The notes under the pieces were generated by a model that worked only from the letters and a program-made list of their open reading frames with translations, searched no databases and had not been told where the DNA came from. This document shows positions 9,529 through 20,065 of a stretch of 64,000 nucleotides of DNA, piece by piece. Both the position numbers and the translations under genes were made by a program. This DNA comes from Nematostella vectensis (Eukaryota > Cnidaria > Anthozoa > Actiniaria > Edwardsiidae), in NCBI RefSeq assembly GCF_932526225.1, contig NC_064038.1, positions 16,237,575 through 16,301,574 on the forward strand. The letters run 5' to 3'. Each line of letters begins with the position of its first letter. The first letter of the stretch is position 1.

Positions 9529-9600
9529 CCCGTGATCGTATAGTGGTTAGTACATTGCGTTGTGGCCGCAATAACCCAGGTTCGAGTCCTGGTCACGGCA
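9529..9600 (+). tRNA. tRNA-His (GTG), C1 class
   Basis: C1, G59; upstream TCTTCCCG. Confidence 0.7.
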
Positions 9601-9740
9601 TTTTTTTTAACATTACTTGTTTGTCTTCGTGTTTTTCTGTAAGACACGGTACTGAGTATGCACTCGTACCTTGTTCAAGAGCATAAGCAAAAAGTTTAGA
9701 ACTCCTCTCTTTGTCATTTTTTTTATCTCAAATCAATCTC

Positions 9741-9812
9741 CAAGTGATCGTAAACTGGTTAGTACATTGCGTTGTGGTCGCAATAACCCAGGTTCGAAAC
9801 CTGGTCACGGCA
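9741..9812 (+). pseudogene. tRNA-His-like, A2A3 class
   Basis: Also G1 to C, so the first three acceptor pairs are lost. Confidence 0.7.
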
Positions 9813-9969
9813 TATTTTTTCAACTTTACTTGTTTGTCTTCGTGTTGTTCTGTAAGCCCCAATACTGAGTATGAACTCATACCTTGTTTAAGAGCATAAG
9901 CAAAAAGCTTAGAACTCCATGGGAAGCTTCCATTTATTTGTCATTTTTTCTTTATCTGAATTCAATCTC

Positions 9970-10041
9970 GCCGTGAACGTATAGTGGTCAGTACATTGCG
10001 TTGTGGCCGCAATAACCCAGGTTCGAATCCTGGTCACGGCA
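9970..10041 (+). tRNA. tRNA-His (GTG), C-loop class
   Basis: GGTCAG and T8 to A, which removes the T8-A14 tertiary pair. Confidence 0.75.
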
Positions 10042-10200
10042 TTTTTTTTCTTAACTTTACTTGTTTGTCTTCGTGTTGTTCTGTAAGCCCCAATACTGTT
10101 TATGCACTCCTATCTTGTTCAAGAGCATAAGCAAAAAGCTTAGAACTGCATAGGAAGCTTCCATTTATTTGTTATTTTTTCTTTATCTCAAATCAATCTC

Positions 10201-10272
10201 GGAGTGATCGTATAGTGGTTAGTAGATTGCGTTGTGGCAGCAGTAACCCAGGTTCGATTCCTGGTCACGGCA
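10201..10272 (+). tRNA. tRNA-His (GTG), G2 class, weakened
   Basis: G2 changes plus C3 to A and C39 to A: two adjacent acceptor mismatches. Confidence 0.45.
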
Positions 10273-10428
10273 TTTTTTTTAACTTTATTTGTTTGTCTTT
10301 GTGTTGTTCTTTAAGCCTCAATACTTAGTCTGCACTCGTACCTTGTTTAAGATCATAAGCAAAAAGCTTAGAACTCCACAGGAAGCTTCCATTTATTGGT
10401 CATTTTTTCTTTATCAGAATTCAATCTC

Positions 10429-10500
10429 CTCGTGATCGTATAGTGGTTAGTGCATTGCGTTGTGGCCGCAATAACCCAGGTTCGAGTCCTGGTCACGGAA
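10429..10500 (+). tRNA. tRNA-His (GTG), C1 class, weakened
   Basis: C1, C2 to T, A24 to G, C72 to A. Confidence 0.5.
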
Positions 10501-10656
10501 TTTTTTTTAACTTTACTTGTTTGTCTTTGTGTTGTTCTGTAAGCCCCAATACTGAGTATGCATTCGTACCTTGTTTAAGATCATAAGCAAAAAGCTTAGA
10601 ACTCCACAGGAAGCTTCCATTTATTGGTCATTTTTTCTTTATCAGAATTCAATCTC

Positions 10657-10728
10657 CCCGTGATCGTATAGTGGTTAGTACATTGCGTTGTGGCCGCAAT
10701 AACCCAGGTTCGAGTCCTGGTCACGGCA
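10657..10728 (+). tRNA. tRNA-His (GTG), C1 class
   Basis: C1, G59. Confidence 0.7.
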
Positions 10729-10868
10729 TTTTTTTTAACATTACTTGTTTGTCTTCGTGTTTTTCTGTAAGACCCGGTACTGAGTATGCACTCGTACCTT
10801 GTTCAAGAGCATAAGCAAAAAGTTTAGAACTCCTCTCTTTGTCATTTTTTTTATCTCAAATCAATCTC

Positions 10869-10940
10869 GATGTGATCGTAAACTGGTTAGTACATTGCGT
10901 TGTGGTCGCAATAACCCAGGTTCGAAACCTGGTCACGGCA
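10869..10940 (+). pseudogene. tRNA-His-like, A2A3 class
   Basis: Acceptor GATGTGA variant. Confidence 0.7.
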
Positions 10941-11098
10941 TATTTTTTCAACTTTACTTGTTTGTCTTCGTGTTGTTCTTTAAGCCCCAATACTGAGTAT
11001 GAACTCATACCTTGTTTAAGAGCATAAGCAAAAAGCTTAGAACTCCACAGGAAGCTTCCATTTATTTGTCATGTTTTTCTTTATCTGAATTCAATCTC

Positions 11099-11170
11099 CC
11101 CTTGATTGTATACTGGTTAGTACATTGCGTTGTTGCCGCAATAACCCAGGTTCGAATTCTAATCATTTTA
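11099..11170 (+). pseudogene. tRNA-like, anticodon GTT, dead acceptor
   Basis: As 2692 with C61 to T; follows an A2A3 unit directly, so the C-loop and G2 units are missing here. Confidence 0.75.
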
Positions 11171-11328
11171 TTTTTTTTTCAACTTTACTTGTTTGTCTTC
11201 GTGTTGTTCTGTAAGCCCCAATACTGAGTATGAACTCGTACCTTGTTTAAGAGCATAAGCAAAAAGATAAGAACTCCATGGGAAGCTTCCATTTATTTGT
11301 CATTTTTTCTTTATCTGAATTCAATCTC

Positions 11329-11400
11329 GCCGTAATCGTATTGTGGTTAGTACATTGCGTTGTGGCCGCAATAACCCAGGTTCGAATCCTGGTCACGGCA
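11329..11400 (+). tRNA. tRNA-His (GTG), T14 class
   Basis: A14 to T and G6 to A (A6xC67). Confidence 0.65.
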
Positions 11401-11559
11401 TTTTTTTTCTTAACTTTACTTGTTTGTCTTCGTGTTGTTCTGTAAGCCCCAATACTGCGTATGCACTCCTATCTTGTTCAAGAGCATAAGCAAAAAGCTT
11501 AGAACTCCATAGGAAGCTTCCATTTATTTGTTATTTTTTCTTTATCTCAAATCAATCTC

Positions 11560-11631
11560 GGCGTGATCGTATAGTGGTTAGTAGATTGCGTTGTGGGAGC
11601 ATTAACCCAGGTTCGATTCCTGGTCACGGCA
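11560..11631 (+). tRNA. tRNA-His (GTG), G2 class
   Basis: C38 to G, C39 to A and A43 to T disturb the anticodon arm. Confidence 0.45.
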
Positions 11632-11786
11632 TTTTTTTAACTTTATTTGTTTGTCTTTGTGTTGTTCTTTAAGCCCCAATACTGAGTCTGCACTCGTACC
11701 TTGTTTAAGATCATAAGCAAAAAGCTTAGAACTCCACAGGAAGCTTCCATTTATTGGTCATTTTTTCTTTATCAGAATTCAATCTC

Positions 11787-11858
11787 CCCGTGATCGTATA
11801 GTGGTTAGTACTTTGCGTTGTGGCCGCAATAACCCAGGTTCGAGTCCTGGTCACGGCA
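11787..11858 (+). tRNA. tRNA-His (GTG), C1 class
   Basis: C1, A26 to T, G59. Confidence 0.68.
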
Positions 11859-12014
11859 TTTTTTTTAACTTTACTTGTTTGTCTTTGTGTTGTTCTGTAA
11901 GCCCCAATACTGAGTATGCATTCGTACCTTGTTTAAGATCATAAGCAAAAAGTTTAGAACTCCACAGGAAGCTTCCATTTATTGGTCATTTTTTCTTTAT
12001 CAGAATTCAATCTC

Positions 12015-12086
12015 CCCGTGATCGTATAGTGGTTAGTACATTGCGTTGTGGCCGCAATAACCCAGGTTCGAGTCCTGGTCACGGCA
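12015..12086 (+). tRNA. tRNA-His (GTG), C1 class
   Basis: C1, G59. Confidence 0.7.
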
Positions 12087-12225
12087 TTTTTTTAACATTA
12101 CTTGTTTGTCTTCGTGTTTTTCTGTAAGACCCTGTACTGAGTATGCACTCGTACCTTGTTCAAGAGCATAAGCAAAAAGTTTAGAACTCCTCTCTTTGTC
12201 ATTTTTTTTATCTCAAATCAATCTC

Positions 12226-12297
12226 GAAGTGATCGTAAACTGGTTAGTACATTGCGTTGTGGTCGCAATAAACCAGGTTCGAAACCTGGTCACGGCA
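12226..12297 (+). pseudogene. tRNA-His-like, A2A3 class
   Basis: As 2230 plus C48 to A. Confidence 0.7.
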
Positions 12298-12454
12298 TAT
12301 TTTTTCAACTTTACTTGTTTGTCTTCGTGTTGTTCTGTAAGCCCCAATACTGAGTATGAACTCATACCTTGTTTAAGAGCATAAGCAAAAAGCTTAGAAC
12401 TCCATGGGAAGCTTCCATTTATTTGTCATTTTTTCTTTATCTGAATTCAATCTC

Positions 12455-12526
12455 GCCGTGATCGTATAGTGGTCAGTACATTGCGTTGTGGCCGCAATAA
12501 CCCAGGTTCGAATCCTAGTCACGGCA
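12455..12526 (+). tRNA. tRNA-His (GTG), C-loop class
   Basis: GGTCAG and G64 to A (T-stem mismatch). Confidence 0.7.
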
Positions 12527-12685
12527 TTTTTTTTCTTAACTTTAATTGTTTGTCTTCGTGTTGTTCTGTAAGCCCCAATACTGTGTATGCACTCCTATCT
12601 TGTTCAAGAGCATAAGCAAAAAGCTTAGAACTGCATAGGAAGCTTCCATTTATTTGTTATTTTTTCTTTATCTCAAATCAATCTC

Positions 12686-12757
12686 GGCGTGATCGTATAG
12701 TGGTTAGTAGATTGCGTTGTGGCCGCAGTAACCCAGGTTCGATTCCTGGTCACGGCA
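12686..12757 (+). tRNA. tRNA-His (GTG), G2 class
   Basis: As 4051. Confidence 0.6.
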
Positions 12758-12913
12758 TCTTTTTAACTTTATTTGTTTGTCTTTGTGTTGTTCTTTAAGC
12801 CCCAATACTGAGTCTGCACTCGTACCTTGTTTAATAGCAAAAGCAAAAAGCTTAGAACTCCACAGGAAGCTTCCATTTATTTGTCATGTTTTTCTTTATC
12901 TGAATTCAATCTC

Positions 12914-12985
12914 CCCTTTATTGTATACTGGTTAGTACATTGCGTTGTTGCCGCAATAACCCAGGTTCGAATTCTAATCATTTTA
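12914..12985 (+). pseudogene. tRNA-like, anticodon GTT, dead acceptor
   Basis: Acceptor CCCTTTA; otherwise as 11099. Confidence 0.75.
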
Positions 12986-13143
12986 TTTTTTTTTCAACTT
13001 TACTTGTTTGTCTTCGTGTTGTTCTGTAAGCCCCAATACTGAGTATGAACTCGTACCTTGTTTAAGAGCATAAGCAAAAAGCTTAGAACTCCATGGGAAG
13101 CTTCCATTTATTTGTCATTTTTTCTTTATCTGAATTCAATCTC

Positions 13144-13215
13144 GCCGTGATCGTATTGTGGTTAGTACATTGCGTTGTGGCCGCAATAACCCAGGTTCGA
13201 ATCCTGGTCACGGCA
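13144..13215 (+). tRNA. tRNA-His (GTG), T14 class
   Basis: A14 to T only. Confidence 0.82.
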
Positions 13216-13374
13216 TTTTTTTTCTTAACTTTACTTGTTTGTCTTCGTGTTGTTCTGTAAGCCCCAATACTGCGTATGCACTCCTATCTTGTTCAAGAGC
13301 ATAAGCAAAAAGCTTAGAACTCCATAGGAAGCTTCCATTTATTTGTTATTTTTTCTTTATCTCAAATCAATCTC

Positions 13375-13446
13375 GGCGTGATCGTATAGTGGTTAGTACA
13401 TTGCGTTGTGGCCGCAATAACCCAGGTTCGAGTCCTGGTCACGGCA
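13375..13446 (+). tRNA. tRNA-His (GTG), G2/C1 mosaic
   Basis: Acceptor GGCGTGA of the G2 class, but C25, A43 and G59 as in the C1 class. The junction lies within the 5' part of the gene, evidence of exchange inside a tRNA body. Confidence 0.65.
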
Positions 13447-13603
13447 TTTTTTTTAACTTTACTTGTTTGTCTTTGTGTTGTTCTGTAAGCCCCAATACTG
13501 AGTATGCATTCGTACCTTGTTTAAGATCATAAGCAAAAAGCTTAGAACTCCACAGGAAGCTTCCATTTATTTGTCATGTTTTTCTTTATCTGAATTCAAT
13601 CTC

Positions 13604-13675
13604 CCCGTGATTGTATACTTGTTAGTACATTGCGTTGTGGCCAAAATAACACAGGTTCGAATTCTGGTCATGTCA
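13604..13675 (+). pseudogene. tRNA-His mosaic pseudogene
   Basis: CCCGTGATTGTATAC as in the GTT class, then anticodon 3' strand AAAAT and acceptor TCATGTC as in 195. Confidence 0.72.
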
Positions 13676-13832
13676 TTTATTTTCAACTTTACTTGTTTGT
13701 CGTTGTGTTGTTCTTTAAGCCCCAATACTGAGTCTGCACTCCTATCTTGTTCAAGAGCATAAGCGAAAAGCTTAGAACCCCACAGGAAGCTTCCATTTAT
13801 TTGTTATTTTTTCTTTATCTGAATTCAATCTC

Positions 13833-13904
13833 GCCGTGATCGTATAGTGGTAAGTACATTGCGTTGTGGCCGCAATAACACAGGTTCGAATCCTGGTCAC
13901 GGCA
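13833..13904 (+). tRNA. tRNA-His (GTG)
   Basis: D-loop GGTAAG; C49 to A. Confidence 0.72.
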
Positions 13905-14062
13905 TTTTTTTTTCAACTTTACTTGTTTGTCTTCTTGTTGTTCTGTAAGCCCCGATACTGAGTATGCACTCGTACGTTGTTTAAGAGCATAAGCAAAAAG
14001 CTTAGAACTCCACAGGAAGCTTCCATTTATTTGTCATTTTTTCTTTATATGAAATCAATCTC

Positions 14063-14134
14063 GCCGTGATCGTATAGTGGTTAGAACATTGCGTTGTGGC
14101 CGCAATAACACAGGTTCGAATCCTGGTCACGGCA
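14063..14134 (+). tRNA. tRNA-His (GTG)
   Basis: T23 to A and C49 to A, as 654. Confidence 0.65.
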
Positions 14135-14292
14135 TTTTTTTTTCAACTTTACTTGATTGTCTTCGTGTTGTTCTGTAAGCCCCGATTCTAAGTCTGCAAT
14201 CCTATCTTGCTCAAGAGCATAAGCAAAAAGCTTAGAACTCCACAGGAAGCTTCCATTTATTTGTCATTTTTTCTTTATCTGAATTCAATCTC

Positions 14293-14364
14293 GCCGTGAT
14301 CGTATAGTGGTAAGTACATTGCGTTGTGGCCGCAATAACCCAGGTTCGAATCCTGGTCACGGCA
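14293..14364 (+). tRNA. tRNA-His (GTG)
   Basis: Only change is D-loop GGTAAG. Confidence 0.88.
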
Positions 14365-14523
14365 TTTTTTTTCTTAACTTTACTTGTTTGTCTTCGTGTT
14401 GTTCTGTAAGCCCCAATACTGTGTATGCACTCCTATCTTGTTCAAGAGCATAAGCAAAAAGCTTAGAACTGCATAGGAAGCTTCCATTTATTTGTTATTT
14501 TTTCTTTATCTCAAATCAATCTC

Positions 14524-14595
14524 CCCGTGATCGTATAGTGGTTAGTACATTGCGTTGTGGCCGCAATAACCCAGGTTCGAGTCCTGGTCACGGCA
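14524..14595 (+). tRNA. tRNA-His (GTG), C1 class
   Basis: C1, G59; its upstream spacer (TCTCAAATC) is of G2 type, so the junction lies just before the gene. Confidence 0.7.
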
Positions 14596-14751
14596 TTTTT
14601 TTTAACTTTACTTGTTTGTCTTTGTGTTGTTCTGTAAGCCCCAATACTGTGTATGCATTCGTACCTTGTTTAAGATCATAAGCAAAAAGCTTAGAACTCC
14701 ACAGGAAGCTTCCATTTATTGGTCATTTTTTCTTTATCAGAATTCAATCTC

Positions 14752-14823
14752 CCCGTGATCGTATAGTGGTTAGTACATTGCGTTGTGGCCGCAATAACCC
14801 AGGTTCGAGTCCTGGTCACGGCA
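14752..14823 (+). tRNA. tRNA-His (GTG), C1 class
   Basis: C1, G59. Confidence 0.7.
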
Positions 14824-14962
14824 TTTTTTTTAACATTACTTGTTTGTCTTCGTGTTTTTCTGTAAGACCCGGTACTGAGTATGCACTCGTACCTTGTTCA
14901 AGAGCATAAGCAAAAAGTTTAGAACTCCTCTCTTTGTCATTTTTTTATCTCAAATCAATCTC

Positions 14963-15034
14963 GAAGTGATCGTAAACTGGTTAGTACATTGCGTTGTGGT
15001 CGCAATAACCCAGGTTCGAAACCTGGTCACGGCA
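14963..15034 (+). pseudogene. tRNA-His-like, A2A3 class
   Basis: As 2230. Confidence 0.7.
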
Positions 15035-15191
15035 TATTTTTTCAACTTTACTTGTTTGTCTTCGTGTTGTTCTGTAAGCCCCAATACTGAGTATGAACTC
15101 ATACCTTGTTTAAGAGCATAAGCAAAAAGCTTAGAACTCCATGGGAAGCTTCCATTTATTTGTCATTTTTTCTTTATCTGAATTCAATCTC

Positions 15192-15263
15192 GCCGTGATC
15201 GTATAGTGGTCAGTACATTGCGTTGTGGCCGCAATAACCCAGGTTCGAATCCTGGTCACGGCA
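15192..15263 (+). tRNA. tRNA-His (GTG), C-loop class
   Basis: GGTCAG only. Confidence 0.88.
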
Positions 15264-15423
15264 TTTTTTTTTCTTAACTTTACTTGTTTGTCTTCGTGTT
15301 GTTCTGTAAGCCCCAATACTGTGTATGCACTCCTATCTTGTTCAAGAGCATAAGCAAAAAGCTTAGAACTGCATAGGAATCTTCCATTTATTTGTTATTT
15401 TTTCTTTATCTCAAATCAATCTC

Positions 15424-15495
15424 GGCGTGATCGTATAGTGGTTAGTAGATTGCGTTGTGGCCGCAGTAACCCAGGTTCGATTCCTGGTCACGGCA
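15424..15495 (+). tRNA. tRNA-His (GTG), G2 class
   Basis: As 4051. Confidence 0.6.
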
Positions 15496-15651
15496 TCTTT
15501 TTAACTTTATTTGTTTGTCTTTGTGTTGTTCTTTAAGCCCCAATACTGAGTCTGCACTCGTACCTTGTTTAATAGCAAAAGCAAAAAGCTTAGAACTCCA
15601 CAGGAAGCTTCCATTTATTTGTCATGTTTTTCTTTATCTGAATTCAATCTC

Positions 15652-15723
15652 CCCTTGATTGTATACTGGTTAGTACATTGCGTTGTTGCCGCAATAACCC
15701 AGGTTCGAATCCTAATCATTTTA
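15652..15723 (+). pseudogene. tRNA-like, anticodon GTT, dead acceptor
   Basis: As 2692. Confidence 0.75.
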
Positions 15724-15880
15724 TTTTTTTTCAACTTTACTTGTTTGTCTTCGTGTTGTTCTGTAAGCCCCAATACTGAGTATGAACTCGTACCTTGTTT
15801 AAGAGCATAAGCAAAAAGCTTAGAACTCCATGGGAAGCTTCCATTTATTTGTCATTTTTTCTTTATCTGAATTCAATCTG

Positions 15881-15952
15881 GCCGTGATCGTATAGTGGTT
15901 AGTACATTGCGTTGTGGCCGCAATAACCCAGGTTCGAATCCTGGTCACGGCA
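15881..15952 (+). tRNA. tRNA-His (GTG), canonical with encoded G-1 (representative)
   Basis: The body matches the reference at all 72 positions and the preceding base is G (CTGGCCGTGA), opposite A73. In eukaryotes G-1 is the main HisRS identity element and is normally added after transcription by Thg1. A copy with G in the genome could in principle supply it by 5' processing one base upstream, but RNase P would have to cut there. Eight further G-1 copies occur in the left block (4508, 18617, 21352, 22941, 25216, 26805, 28394, 31135). Confidence 0.93.
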
Positions 15953-16111
15953 TTTTTTTTCTTAACTTTACTTGTTTGTCTTCGTGTTGTTCTGTAAGCC
16001 CCAATACTGAGTATGAACTCGTACCTTGTTTAAGAGCATAAGCAAAAAGCTTAGAACTCCATGGGAAGCTTCCATTTATTTGTCATTTTTTCTTTATCTG
16101 AATTCAATCTC

Positions 16112-16183
16112 GCCGTGATCGAATAGTGGTTAGTACATTGCGTTGTGGCCACAATAACCCAGGTTCGAATCCTGGTCACGGCA
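16112..16183 (+). tRNA. tRNA-His (GTG)
   Basis: T11 to A breaks T11-A24; G40 to A breaks C30-G40. Confidence 0.6.
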
Positions 16184-16342
16184 TTTTTTTTTTCAACTTT
16201 ACTTGTTTGTCTTCGTGTTGTTCTTTAACCCCCAATACTGAGTATGAACTCGTACCTTGTTTAAGAGAATAAGCAAAAAGCTTAGAACTCCACAGGAAGC
16301 TTCCATTTATTTGTCATTTTTTCTTTATATGAACTCAATCTC

Positions 16343-16414
16343 GCCGTGATCGTATAGTGGTTAGTACATTGCGTTGTGGCCACAATAACCCAGGTTCGAA
16401 TCCTGGTCACGGCA
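16343..16414 (+). tRNA. tRNA-His (GTG)
   Basis: G40 to A leaves C30xA40 in the anticodon stem. Confidence 0.68.
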
Positions 16415-16573
16415 TTTTTTTTTTCAACTTTACTTGTTTGTCTTCGTGTTGTTCTTTAACCCCCAATACTGAGTATGAACTCGTACCTTGTTTAAGAGAA
16501 TAAGCAAAAAGCTTAGAACTCCACAGGAAGCTTCCATTTATTTGTCATTTTTTCTTTATCTGAATTCAATCTC

Positions 16574-16645
16574 CCCGTGATCGTATAGTGGTTGGTACAT
16601 TGCGTTGTGGCCGCAATAATCCAGGTTCGAATCCTGGTCACTGCA
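16574..16645 (+). tRNA. tRNA-His (GTG), C1 class with T48
   Basis: C1, A21 to G, C48 to T, G70 to T. Intact relative of the truncated copy at 884, and of the lineage from which the CTG class seems to come. Confidence 0.55.
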
Positions 16646-16801
16646 TTTTTTTCAACTCTACTTGTTTGTCTTTGTGTTGTTCGTTAACCCTCAATACTGA
16701 GTATTCACTGGTACCTTGTTTAAGAGCATAAGCAAAAAGCTTAGAACTCCACAGGAAGCTTCCATTTATTTGTCATTTTGTCTTTATCTGAGTTCAAACT
16801 C

Positions 16802-16873
16802 GCCGTGATCGTATAGTGGTTAGTACATTGCGTTGTGGCCGCAATAACACAGATTCGAATCCTGGTCACAGCA
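16802..16873 (+). tRNA. tRNA-His (GTG), weakened
   Basis: C49 to A, G53 to A, G70 to A, as 1101. Confidence 0.55.
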
Positions 16874-17031
16874 TTTTTTTTTCAACTTTACTTTTTTGTC
16901 TTCGTGTTGTTCTATAAGCCCTAATACTGAGTATGCACTCCCATCATGTTCAAAAGCATAAGCAAAAAGCTTAGAACTTCACAGGAAGCTTCAAATTATT
17001 TGTCATTTTTTCTTTATCTGAATTCAATCTC

Positions 17032-17103
17032 GCCGTGATCGTATAGTGGTTAATACTTTGCGTTGTGGCCGCAATAACCCAGGTTCGATTTCTGGTCACG
17101 GCA
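17032..17103 (+). tRNA. tRNA-His (GTG), T26 class
   Basis: A22, T26, T59 and C61 to T (wobble). Confidence 0.75.
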
Positions 17104-17258
17104 TTTTTTTAACTTTATTTGTTTGTCTTTGTGTTGTTCTTTAAGCCCCAATACTGAGTCTGCACTCGTACATTGTTTAAGATCATAAGCAAAAAGCTTA
17201 GAACTCCACAGGAAGCTTCCATTTATTGGTCATTTTTTCTTTATCAGAATTCAATCTC

Positions 17259-17330
17259 CCCGTGATCGTATAGTGGTTAGTACATTGCGTTGTGGCCGCA
17301 ATAACCCAGGTTCGAGTCCTGGTCACGGCA
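17259..17330 (+). tRNA. tRNA-His (GTG), C1 class
   Basis: C1, G59. Confidence 0.7.
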
Positions 17331-17486
17331 TTTTTTTTAACTTTACTTGTTTGTCTTTGTGTTGTTCTGTAAGCCCCAATACTGAGTATGCATTCGTACC
17401 TTGTTTAAGATCATAAGCAAAAAGCTTAGAACTCCACAGGAAGCTTCCATTTATTGGTCATTTTTTCTTTATCAGAATTCAATCTC

Positions 17487-17558
17487 CCCGTGATCGTATA
17501 GTGGTTAGTACATTGCGTTGTGGCCGCAATAACCCAGGTTCGAGTCCTGGTCACGGCA
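17487..17558 (+). tRNA. tRNA-His (GTG), C1 class
   Basis: C1, G59. Confidence 0.7.
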
Positions 17559-17698
17559 TTTTTTTTAACATTACTTGTTTGTCTTCGTGTTTTTCTGTAA
17601 GACCCGGTACTGAGTATGCACTCGTACCTTGTTCAAGAGCATAAGCAAAAAGTTTAGAACTCCTCTCTTTGTCATTTTTTTTATCTCAAATCAATCTC

Positions 17699-17770
17699 GA
17701 AGTGATCGTAAACTGGTTAGTACATTGCGTTGTGGTCGCAATAACCCAGGTTCGAAACCTGGTCACGGCA
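17699..17770 (+). pseudogene. tRNA-His-like, A2A3 class
   Basis: As 2230. Confidence 0.7.
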
Positions 17771-17927
17771 TATTTTTTCAACTTTACTTGTTTGTCTTCG
17801 TGTTGTTCTGTAAGCCCCAATACTGAGTATGAACTCATACCTTGTTTAAGAGCATAAGCAAAAAGCTTAGAACTCCATGGGAAGCTTCCATTTATTTGTC
17901 ATTTTTTCTTTATCTGAATTCAATCTC

Positions 17928-17999
17928 GCCGTGATCGTATAGTGGTCAGTACATTGCGTTGTGGCCGCAATAACCCAGGTTCGAATCCTGGTCACGGCA
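17928..17999 (+). tRNA. tRNA-His (GTG), C-loop class
   Basis: GGTCAG only. Confidence 0.88.
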
Positions 18000-18159
18000 T
18001 TTTTTTTTCTTAACTTTACTTGTTTGTCTTCGTGTTGTTCTGTAAGCCCCAATACTGTGTATGCACTCCTATCTTGTTCAAGAGCATAAGCAAAAAGCTT
18101 AGAACTGCATAGGAAGCTTCCATTTATTTGTTATTTTTTCTTTATCTCAAATCAATCTC

Positions 18160-18231
18160 GGCGTGATCGTATAGTGGTTAGTAGATTGCGTTGTGGCCGC
18201 AGTAACCCAGGTTCGATTCCTGGTCACGGCA
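18160..18231 (+). tRNA. tRNA-His (GTG), G2 class
   Basis: As 4051. Confidence 0.6.
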
Positions 18232-18387
18232 TCTTTTTAACTTTATTTGTTTGTCTTTGTGTTGTTCTTTAAGCCCCAATACTGAGTCTGCACTCGTACC
18301 TTGTTTAATAGCAAAAGCAAAAAGCTTAGAACTCCACAGGAAGCTTCCATTTATTTGTCATGTTTTTCTTTATCTGAATTCAATCTC

Positions 18388-18459
18388 CCCTTGATTGTAT
18401 ACTGGTTAGTACATTGCGTTGTTGCCGCAATAACCCAGGTTCGAATCCTAATCATTTTA
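18388..18459 (+). pseudogene. tRNA-like, anticodon GTT, dead acceptor
   Basis: As 2692. Confidence 0.75.
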
Positions 18460-18616
18460 TTTTTTTTCAACTTTACTTGTTTGTCTTCGTGTTGTTCTGT
18501 AAGCCCCAATACTGAGTATGAACTCGTACCTTGTTTAAGAGCATAAGCAAAAAGCTTAGAACTCCATGGGAAGCTTCCATTTATTTGTCATTTTTTCTTT
18601 ATCTGAATTCAATCTG

Positions 18617-18688
18617 GCCGTGATCGTATAGTGGTTAGTACATTGCGTTGTGGCCGCAATAACCCAGGTTCGAATCCTGGTCACGGCA
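18617..18688 (+). tRNA. tRNA-His (GTG), canonical with encoded G-1
   Basis: Exact reference body, G at -1. Confidence 0.93.
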
Positions 18689-18847
18689 TTTTTTTTCTTA
18701 ACTTTACTTGTTTGTCTTCGTGTTGTTCTGTAAGCCCCAATACTGTGTATGCACTCCTATCTTGTTCAAGAGCATAAGCAAAAAGCTTAGAACTGCATAG
18801 GAAGCTTCCATTTATTTGTTATTTTTTCTTTATCTCAAATCAATCTC

Positions 18848-18919
18848 GGCGTGATCGTATAGTGGTTAGTAGATTGCGTTGTGGTCGCAGTAACCTAGGT
18901 TCGATTCCTGGTCACTGCA
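18848..18919 (+). tRNA. tRNA-His (GTG), G2 class, weakened
   Basis: As 4739 (C38, C50 and G70 all to T). Confidence 0.5.
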
Positions 18920-19077
18920 TTTTTTTTTCAACTTTACTTGTTTGTCTTCCTGTTGTTCTGTAAGCCCTGATACTGAGTATGCACTCATACGTTGTTTAAG
19001 AGCATAAGCAAAAAGCTTAGAACTCCACAGGAAGCTTCCATTTATTTGTCATTTTTTCTTTATATGAAATCAAGGTC

Positions 19078-19149
19078 GCCGTGATCGTATAGTGGTTAGT
19101 ACATTGCGTTGTGGCCGCAATAACCCAGGTTCGAATCCTAATCATTTTA
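19078..19149 (+). pseudogene. tRNA-His (GTG) with dead 3' arm
   Basis: As 4968. Confidence 0.75.
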
Positions 19150-19306
19150 TTTTTTTTCAACTTTACTTGTTTGGCTTTGTGTTGTTCTTTAAGCCCCAAT
19201 ACTGAGTCTGCACTCGTACCTTGTTTAAGAGCATAAGCAAAAAGCTTAGAACTTCACAGGAAGCTTTTATTTATTTGTCATTTTTTCTTTATCTGAATTC
19301 AATCTC

Positions 19307-19378
19307 GCCGTGATCGTATAGTGGTTAGTACATTGCGTTGTGGCCACAATAACCCAGGTTCGAATCCTGGTCACGGCA
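19307..19378 (+). tRNA. tRNA-His (GTG)
   Basis: G40 to A only. Confidence 0.7.
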
Positions 19379-19537
19379 TTTTTTTTTTCAACTTTACTTG
19401 TTTGTCTTCGTGTTGTTCTTTAACCCCCAATACTGAGTATGAACTCGTACCTTGTTTAAGAGAATAAGCAAAAAGCTTAGAACTCCACAGGAAGCTTCCA
19501 TTTATTTGTCATTTTTTCTTTATATGAACTCAATCTC

Positions 19538-19609
19538 GCCGTGATCGTATAGTGGTTAGTACATTGCGTTGTGGCCGCAATAACCCAGGTTCGAATCTTG
19601 GTCACGGCA
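19538..19609 (+). tRNA. tRNA-His (GTG)
   Basis: Only C62 to T (G52-T62 wobble); well folded. Confidence 0.88.
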
Positions 19610-19766
19610 TTTTTTTTTCAACTTTACTTGTTTGTCTTCGTGTTGTTCTATAAGCCCCGATACTTAGTATGCACTCGTACGTTGTTTAAGAGCATAAGAA
19701 AAAGCATAGAACTCCACAGGAAGCTTCCATTTATTTGTCATTTTTTCTTTATATGAAATCAATCTC

Positions 19767-19890
19767 GCCGTGATCGTATAGTGGATAGAACATTGCGTTG
19801 TGGCCGCAATAACCCAGGTTATTGCAGACTCAGGTTAGTGCAGACTCAGTATTGGCTGCAATAACCCAGGTCCGAATCCTGGTCACGGCA
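19767..19890 (+). pseudogene. tRNA-His interrupted by an inverted spacer piece (second copy)
   Basis: Same insertion and same deleted following spacer as 6343; differs by TTGGCTGCAA at the re-entry point, shared with 23632. Confidence 0.88.
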
Positions 19891-19993
19891 TTTTTTTTTC
19901 TCGTACCTTGTTTAAGATCATAAGCAAAAAGCTTAGAACTCCACAGGAAGCTTCCATTTATTGGTCATTTTTTCTTTATCAGAATTCAATCTC

Positions 19994-20065
19994 CCCGTGA
20001 TCGTATAGTGGTTAGAACATTGCGTTGTGGCCGCAATAACCCAGGTTCGAGTCCTGGTCACGGCA
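19994..20065 (+). tRNA. tRNA-His (GTG), C1 class
   Basis: C1, T23 to A, G59. Confidence 0.62.

Larger units (their letters stand above)
7009..9740 (+). repeat. 12-unit higher-order repeat, partly a copy of the preceding one
   Basis: Units at 8382, 8612, 8842, 9074, 9301 and 9529 match units at 4968, 5198, 5428, 5660, 5887 and 6115 at a constant offset of 3,414 bp. They share private changes such as C62 to A in 5887/9301. Confidence 0.8.
9741..12225 (+). repeat. 5-unit and 6-unit higher-order repeats
   Basis: A2A3 markers at 9741, 10869 and 12226 delimit 1,128 bp and 1,357 bp repeats. They are shortened relatives of the 7-unit form. Confidence 0.7.
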
